Source: Rallus limicola
Lineage: Eukaryota; Chordata; Aves; Gruiformes; Rallidae
Direction of reading: 5' to 3'
Length of the DNA stretch: 64,000 nucleotides
Assembly: GCA_022605955.1 (NCBI GenBank)
Contig: JAKCOZ010000005.1
Location: forward strand, 52,143,762 to 52,207,761
This document shows, piece after piece, positions 57,653 to 64,000 of this stretch (positions within the stretch are counted from its first letter, which is position 1; every line of letters starts with the position of its first letter). Position numbers and translations under genes: made by a program. The notes under the pieces were generated by a model. The model was not told the DNA's origin. It made no database searches and worked only from the letters and a program-made list of their open reading frames with translations.

Positions 57653-60600
57653 GGTTGTCTGGTCAGCCTGTCCCCTTGAGGTGCAGTAGAAAACTGTACG
57701 TGTTTTCCAAGTATTAACCGTCTATAGGTAAGCTTGAGATACTCTTGTTGAAACCAAGGAGGAGAGATGGAAATGCCAAATGACTGGTGAAGCTTGCAGG
57801 TCTAAACAAGCAGAGCTCACTTAGTGCAATTTGAATTAAAACAGAATACAAAAAAAGTTTTTTCTATAAAATCAAGCTAGTCGCTTCTTATCTGGAGTAC
57901 AGCTTATGCAGTAAAGTTGAGTCATTCTTGCTGAGATAGCATTTTAAGAACTGTCGTTAAAAAGCTTAGATACTTAACTCTGGCACAGTATAATTTGCAA
58001 ACTTATGTAACTGGTATGTTTTTGAATGCAGCTGTCAATAAGGGATCTTATTGCACTTTTCCTTTTTAGTGGAACTAGGGAATACAAAGCAGCTGCTTTC
58101 TCAAGATGACCTAAATATAAGTCATTCAACAATAATGTATTTCTTGCTAAAATACTGACATTACTATCGACTCAATTTTTACGAGGTCACTTCTGATGTA
58201 GAAGTACTTTTTACATAATTGGCTAAGCAGGGCTGCATTGGAATTAAGAGATGGAATAATAGGCAACTTTTGCTATTGAATAAGCAAGTTTTGGAATGGG
58301 AAGTACTGTAAAGCAATTGTATTCATTTTGTCTCTGCAAACCTGCTACTTGTTTTGAAGACTTGAATAGTAATAGTGTTTAGCATAGCTACACTTTAGCA
58401 CTCAACATTTATTCTTACAATTGTGCGTGGCCCTTAGTAATTTTTCTTCCTTTTCCCCCTTAAATTATGCCTCACTCTTACACGGTTTTTTGTAATATTA
58501 GTTGTATCATCTGTAACTTTTTAAAATGATGCAATCTGTAGTCTCACTTGTTCTTTTGAAAATTAAGCTCTTTTTGGATACTGCTTTGTTGCTGAGTTCT
58601 TACTGATCTCTGTAACTTGTCACATGATTCAAATTTCAGTTAAAAGTATTAGGGTAAGAGAAATACTTTAGGCTTTATTAAGATTTAATATTGCTAGAGT
58701 AAATCAATTAAATCTTGAGGCTAGGAAGAATGTTTAGACCAAGGAAATTGTAGTCAGGGCAGGAGATGAAAGCAAGTGTGATACCGTGGGAGTGAGTAGA
58801 CTGACTTTTGTTCCTGGACAGAGGTAGCATCCGGCTGAGTGTTACTGGTGTTAAATCAGTGCTGTAAGTAAGAGCTGCTTTAATGTATTTCTATCTGCTA
58901 AACTCTGTTGTGTGTTAAACCACGTACTAAGTTACAGATGTCTCTCTAGCCTCTATATTATTATTTCTGTTTGTGCTTAAACTGAACAAGCTTTTGTTTT
59001 ACTGGGTGTTCATTTAAATTTTTTGTTTTCACTTGTTGGTAAAATTTAACTAATAGATGTTTCAGCTTGCTACTGAAACCTACAAAACAGAGTAAAAATA
59101 CCTGAAACAGTTGCTTAGGTTTTTTTAACATCTCTTCTGAAAAGGTGTTTATATGCAACTAAAACAACAGAATGAATTTACTTCATCTACAGAGAGTTCT
59201 AATGAAATAGAGTAGTGTAACTTCAGAGCAGTATGCTAGCAAAAGAGCATCTAAGAGTGATACAAGGGGAAAACCCAAACTGGCTAATCAGGTTTCAGTA
59301 TTGAAATGCAGAGAAATGCTCGAAGTTTACACGTGGAGGAGAAAGTGCATCAGCCTCTTTATTGCTAACATCTTAGCTCTCAGTTCAGGTAAGAGTACTT
59401 TAATAGCTAAAAAGGCCTCTAAAGTCTTCTAAGACAATAGTTTACAAACCCAAGAAACTCAAGTGTAACATGACTTGTATTCTGATAGCTGCAGTTTGAA
59501 TAAAGCAAAGCACTTCAATGTGCTTACGCTGATACGCCACGTGCAACTGAATTATGTGGGACTACTCAGATGTACACTGTTGCTCTCATGCTTTAATACC
59601 TTGCTGGATTGTGACCTAGAGGATGAAATGTGCTTTCATGTTTGGGTCTTGGCTGCAACTTGAAGGATTTTCTGTATCTATACATGCAGTTCACTTTAAC
59701 TGCCAACTGTACTTCTGATCTGGAATCCGAATGGTCATCTGTGTTCTTCTTGACCATGTATCATAGCTATTTTTGCATAAAATTTTGTGTATTTTTTCCT
59801 TAATAAATACCCTAAAATGCAGTAGCCGCAAGTACTGTGTAAGCAGTGCCTAGGCTCTTTGTGTTTGGAAATTAATTTAAGGAAAATTAAGAAAACTCAG
59901 TCTTTGGAAAGGGGTGCTAAATGTGCACAAATACGGGCAGGTAAAGGCTTAATATTATGTTGTAGGGACAGTACATGAGGAAAGAATCTGTTTCTGTCCA
60001 TAAATAATTTTATAATTCCCTCAGCTAATTCCAGTAAGTATTTGGATGGACTCCTCTTTAAGTTTTTAAGAACCATTCAGAGGCTGCAGAGTGAGGCCCT
60101 GTAAGCTTAGGACATGCTGGTATTAGCACTGCTTATATTTTGAAGAACAGGTGAATTTGAAATGGCCTCATGTGGTGACCAGAGTATTCAGAGCTGCCAT
60201 GAACTCAAGTTTGGATGCAGGAGAGTGCCTCACTGCCTTGTTTGTTCCTCATGCATAGGCAAATCTGTCCACCCTGTACTGATAGGGATAGAAGGAAACT
60301 TGGTAGTCAGTGTGATCCTTGGAGGAAAGCCTTCTGTCCTGAAAGCTATTGTCAGCATAGAAGGCTAAAACAATAGGGTTTTCCCCTTGGTTTCTTTTTT
60401 TCTCTTTTCATGTACTGTTGGGAGAAAATCTGCTTTATTGCAGCAGTCATTCTCTATCCTTGTTCTTTTAATGAGATAGGAATGTTGGGGATGCGAGGGC
60501 AAAATAGCTTGTAAATAAAAGCTCTGTCTATGTGTACAAATGAACAAACTCTGGCTTTTCCTAAGCTTTGAGGATCTAACTTCCAGGTCTTAATGTGCTT

Positions 60601-63180
60601 CTGGCATAGTTTTGATGTAATTTCCTTGCAAGCTGTATATTTCAGAACATTTCCTATTTCGTTCACATTTTATTGCCACTTGTCAAGTTATAAGTCTCCT
60701 GTATGCTGCTTTTCCTATATCCTTACCAGAATAGTGCTAATGTTCCACTCTGAGCAACCCCACAAATATTTTAACATAAAAAGGTCTGGGAAATTGCTTG
60801 CATAGCTTGCTTTGAATTATTTCATAGTCTTGAGTACTTGGCTAAACAGATTGAGACCTTCATGGCAAACATTGGACATATGCATACTGGTTACACTTTC
60901 TCTAAATAGTTTGGTTTTATTTTACTCCCAAGCTCTATCTGTATAAACTTTATTTTGACTTAGATCTTATTCTTCTATATTGATAAATAAATTACTCGTA
61001 GGACATATCAGAGCTAGGTGGCTGATGGTTATTGTTGGAAGTCAGGAAGAGATGAAGTTTGAAAGCTTAAAATTGTTTTTGAAAAAGAACAGTGACCTTT
61101 GAAAGCAACTGGAGACAGACTAAAAACTAAAGAAGAGATGGAGTGGTGCTTCCATGAGTTTGTTTTTCTTTGGCTTATTAATAGGACTGTATTGTCTCGG
61201 GAAGTTAAGGTGTTTGTGGCAAGGTTACCAGTTGAACAGCATGAGGGAAGGACGGTGGGATTCTATAAGAATCTCTACACATTGCCACAGGCAATGATAC
61301 CAATTTACATTAACTGTAAACAGTGGCAGTTTCCTGAAGCTCATCTCTACAGATGAGAGTATGAGTGATTTGGGGTTTTTGTCTATTTCAGGAGTGGTTC
61401 GATTGATGTGCTTGATATTCTGTGTTGGTTTTTCGTTTTGCTTTGTTTTTTAAATTACTGTTATTGAAGCCTCCCATTGTTTTTGGAGCCTTACCGAATC
61501 ATCCCGTCAGGACCTTTTTTCATGTAGCATCTTTTTCCTAGGTTGTTTTACTATTTCAGCTAAAACACTGACAAAGCCAAATTGGCAGTAGCTTGACTTC
61601 ACTCCAGTGGCTTTTGAACAACCTGAACAGTCCTTGTTATTCTAATAAGTCATTCTGGTGTAGAGAACTTCACTTTCCTCTTTTGGATACTGACAGTACA
61701 GGCTAGGACTACAGTTCTGACTTAGTTCTGAGTACGTTTAGCTGAACTTTATAAAAAAGCAAATGCTATTTTTTTTTTCTGGGTTGTGTTTGTTCAGGAT
61801 TTTTTTGGGTCTTACACAGAAATATTGGGGGAATAGTGTTGTTCTTCCACTAAAGAAAAAAATTGTGAATTTTCAACTTGATAATATTGGCAGTGAATGG
61901 AGAGGCTAGGGTCTGGAGCTGTAAATAAGAGAATGAAAAAATGAAGTTTAAAGAATGGTCGGGGAGGGAGTTAGTTATTACTTGAAGCATTCGGTATGTT
62001 CTGATCTCTTGGACTTTCAATGGCTTGTACTCAAGTAAGAATTGTTGATTAGGCCCATGATGTCTGGGAGCAGGGTAATGTTCTGGTATGATGGTAGATA
62101 CCAAGAGTGCTTTGCCACTGTTATTGCAAACACCAGGGAAAAAAAATGTAATTCAACTTTAATGAGTAAGCTGTAACTCCATTCTTCTGTGTTGTCTTTT
62201 TCTGTTTCCTTTTCTTCTGTATTTTCATTCTGGGAAACTACCACTGTGCATGGTTCTGTTGGAATAGCTGCACAGCACTGTATATTCTTTCTGACAGGAG
62301 CAGTACAGTTGGAATCCTTATTTTCATTTGCTTCCTTTGCTCTTTCAAAAAATTTCAGTCTTACTGCATCTCATTGAAACAGAAAAATGAAATGAGGCCT
62401 TTTCCTCACGACTTCTGTGTAAGTAGACTGCAGCTTCCTCACATCTTTCAGTTCTTTTTTACAGTGCTTGCTTCAATGGGGCTTTGAATTTTGGCTGGAG
62501 TCTGCAGGAGTTTGTGTGCTATTAACAAAGCAGTTGTCTAATCTCTGTGTCTAAAATGGGTGTCCTTTGTTTATATTCCAACACTTCTAAGTAAGAAATC
62601 TTTGGAAAAATGAGGTATAACCAGAAAGGTGCTGAACTAAACACCAGCATGGGCATGTTTTTTGCTTATTAATGCTTTCAAACAAGGACCGTAGCTTTTT
62701 CATTCTCATACTCTTCAGACAGCAGCATATGAATTTATGCAGAGCTACCTCATTGATTTTCATACCACTTGTTAATGTCATTTTGGTTGTCTACACAATT
62801 TTTTGTAGTGATTGGGTTGCTTGTACTTTGATATTGATGCCCAGTAGGTTTTTTTTCTTGTGCTTTCCCACCTCTAATTTGCAGTACAAGTATTTGGAAA
62901 GAAGCAAGAATCTGTCTGGACTAAGAAATATTAATTATGTTCTGAGGGCACCAGTCATGTTAAGTCCTGATTAGTGACTGGTCCTTGAGGGTAAAAGTTG
63001 TATCTTCTATCAGAATCAATTTAGTGATTTTCCTATTCCCAGCAGTGGTCCTGGTGATTGTGGAAGTTATTTTCATGAGTAACTGACCATAGAGCAAAAT
63101 GAAAACAACTCCATAAATCTTGAAACTACATCACCGTATTTCAAATTTCTGCAGGAACAATTTGTTACAAATTAATTATC

Positions 63181-63196
63181 TTTTTTTTTTTTTTTT
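63181..63196. repeat. Poly(T) run
   Basis: Sixteen consecutive T, followed by CAG. Confidence 0.9.
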
Positions 63197-64000
63197 CAGT
63201 GTCCAGAGCCTGCTTTTTACAAAATCAGATTACTTACATGTTTTTGAGAGCATTTGAGCCTCAGCCAGTGTGTTTTCATGGTGAGACTGGCAGCTCCTAG
63301 TTTAACCTTGGAACAGGTTTAGTTGCCTGCAGGAAAGTTAGGTAGATGGAAGCAGAAAAAGATGTTTTAAGAAAAAACTTTAACATGTTGTTGGAGAGAG
63401 GGTGTTAACTTAGAAACAGTTACCTTCTGTGTTCCAGACTTTTGAGGCTCTAGCAATCCTCTTCTAAATTGAACCTACCCTGCCCTACACACATGTGAAA
63501 AGGTAAATTGACTTAGGAGAACAAGTAGAATAAGATGTTTCACTGCCTAGTGTGGGAAGGCATTCAGAAATGCTGTCAGTTCCTAGCAAGGAGAAAGGAT
63601 TTGAAGTAGAAGAGATGCTAAAAAACAAAACCATGCACCTCACAAAGCATGCTAGCTCAGTGACATGGCAGTGCCTGTGGACCAGTTATCAAGAAGTCTG
63701 AGCTCATAGGAGTGTCTATCAGAGGTGAACTATGCAATGTTTTCTGCTGTTGTGTGATGTTGTAATTGTAATCACTGTTATATATTAATTACAGGGGGAG
63801 AGGGAGGGTAACTGGGGAAAGGTTGAAACAATTCATACTTTCCCTTGTACACAGTGTCATTAACTTGCTTACCTTGGAGGTTTTTTAATCTCACTTTCTT
63901 GTCCACGTAATGACATTCTGGCTTCTCTGAAGGCCTGTTTCTGAGAGATTTGATACTTTTTGTTATTTTCTTTAAGCTAATGTTTCCAGCTGTCTACCTT

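Larger units (their letters stand above)
55550..64000 (+). other. PPM1A: First intron of PPM1A (inferred), continuing past the window
   Basis: After the CpG island the sequence becomes AT-rich with no coding exon. None of the open frames shows a PP2C-type phosphatase sequence, and I see no CR1 insertion in the whole 8 kb, unlike the DHRS7 introns. Homopolymers occur at 55829-55841 (13 G), about 56730-56743 (T) and 63181-63196 (T). Identity depends on synteny. Confidence 0.6.

Noticed and set aside
63181..63260. Poly(T) followed by CAG, resembling a strong splice acceptor in the PPM1A intron
   Set aside because: No open frame with coding character and no convincing donor follows. A homopolymer next to CAG is expected by chance.

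Overview
This window is vertebrate nuclear DNA, most likely from a bird and probably a galliform close to chicken. The evidence is multi-exon genes with GT-AG introns, CpG-island promoters, and interspersed repeats that are almost all CR1 LINEs (recognised from their 3' ends, an octamer related to ATTCTATG next to a 'ggttggaagggacc'-type block). I saw no SINE-rich mammalian background. The gene order and orientation PCNX4(+), DHRS7(-), PPM1A(+) matches the order I know from human chromosome 14q23, so this is a conserved amniote synteny block.

Layout. Positions 1-2768 are non-coding sequence upstream of, or in a 5'UTR intron of, PCNX4. Positions 2769-13408 hold ten coding exons of PCNX4, which splice without a frame break into an 1183-residue multi-pass membrane protein. 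Its 3'UTR runs to a polyadenylation signal at 14893-14898. A short convergent intergenic space (about 14.9-16.9 kb) contains an 18-bp minisatellite. DHRS7 occupies 16.9-37.85 kb on the minus strand: seven coding exons encoding a 336-residue short-chain dehydrogenase/reductase, starting in a CpG island at about 37.55-38.25 kb. From 38.25 to 54.3 kb is a 16-kb intergenic region with three CR1 copies and little else I can recognise, apart from one exon-like open segment at 39600-39803. A strong CpG island at 54.36-56.04 kb, with NRF1-like and GC-box motifs, a (GGA)n(GCG)n tract and a consensus splice donor at 55550, is the promoter and untranslated first exon of the next plus-strand gene. By synteny this is PPM1A. 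Positions 55550-64000 are its first intron, and no PPM1A coding exon lies inside the window.

The three genes are unrelated housekeeping-type genes, not an operon or pathway: a pecanex-family membrane protein, an ER-associated SDR oxidoreductase and (inferred) a PP2C-family phosphatase. I found no evidence of a novel multi-gene system. The observations most worth checking are a CR1 remnant that abuts a DHRS7 splice donor and is open in the DHRS7 frame, an exon-like ORF at 39.6 kb, a short uORF before PCNX4, and an intronic G-quadruplex motif.
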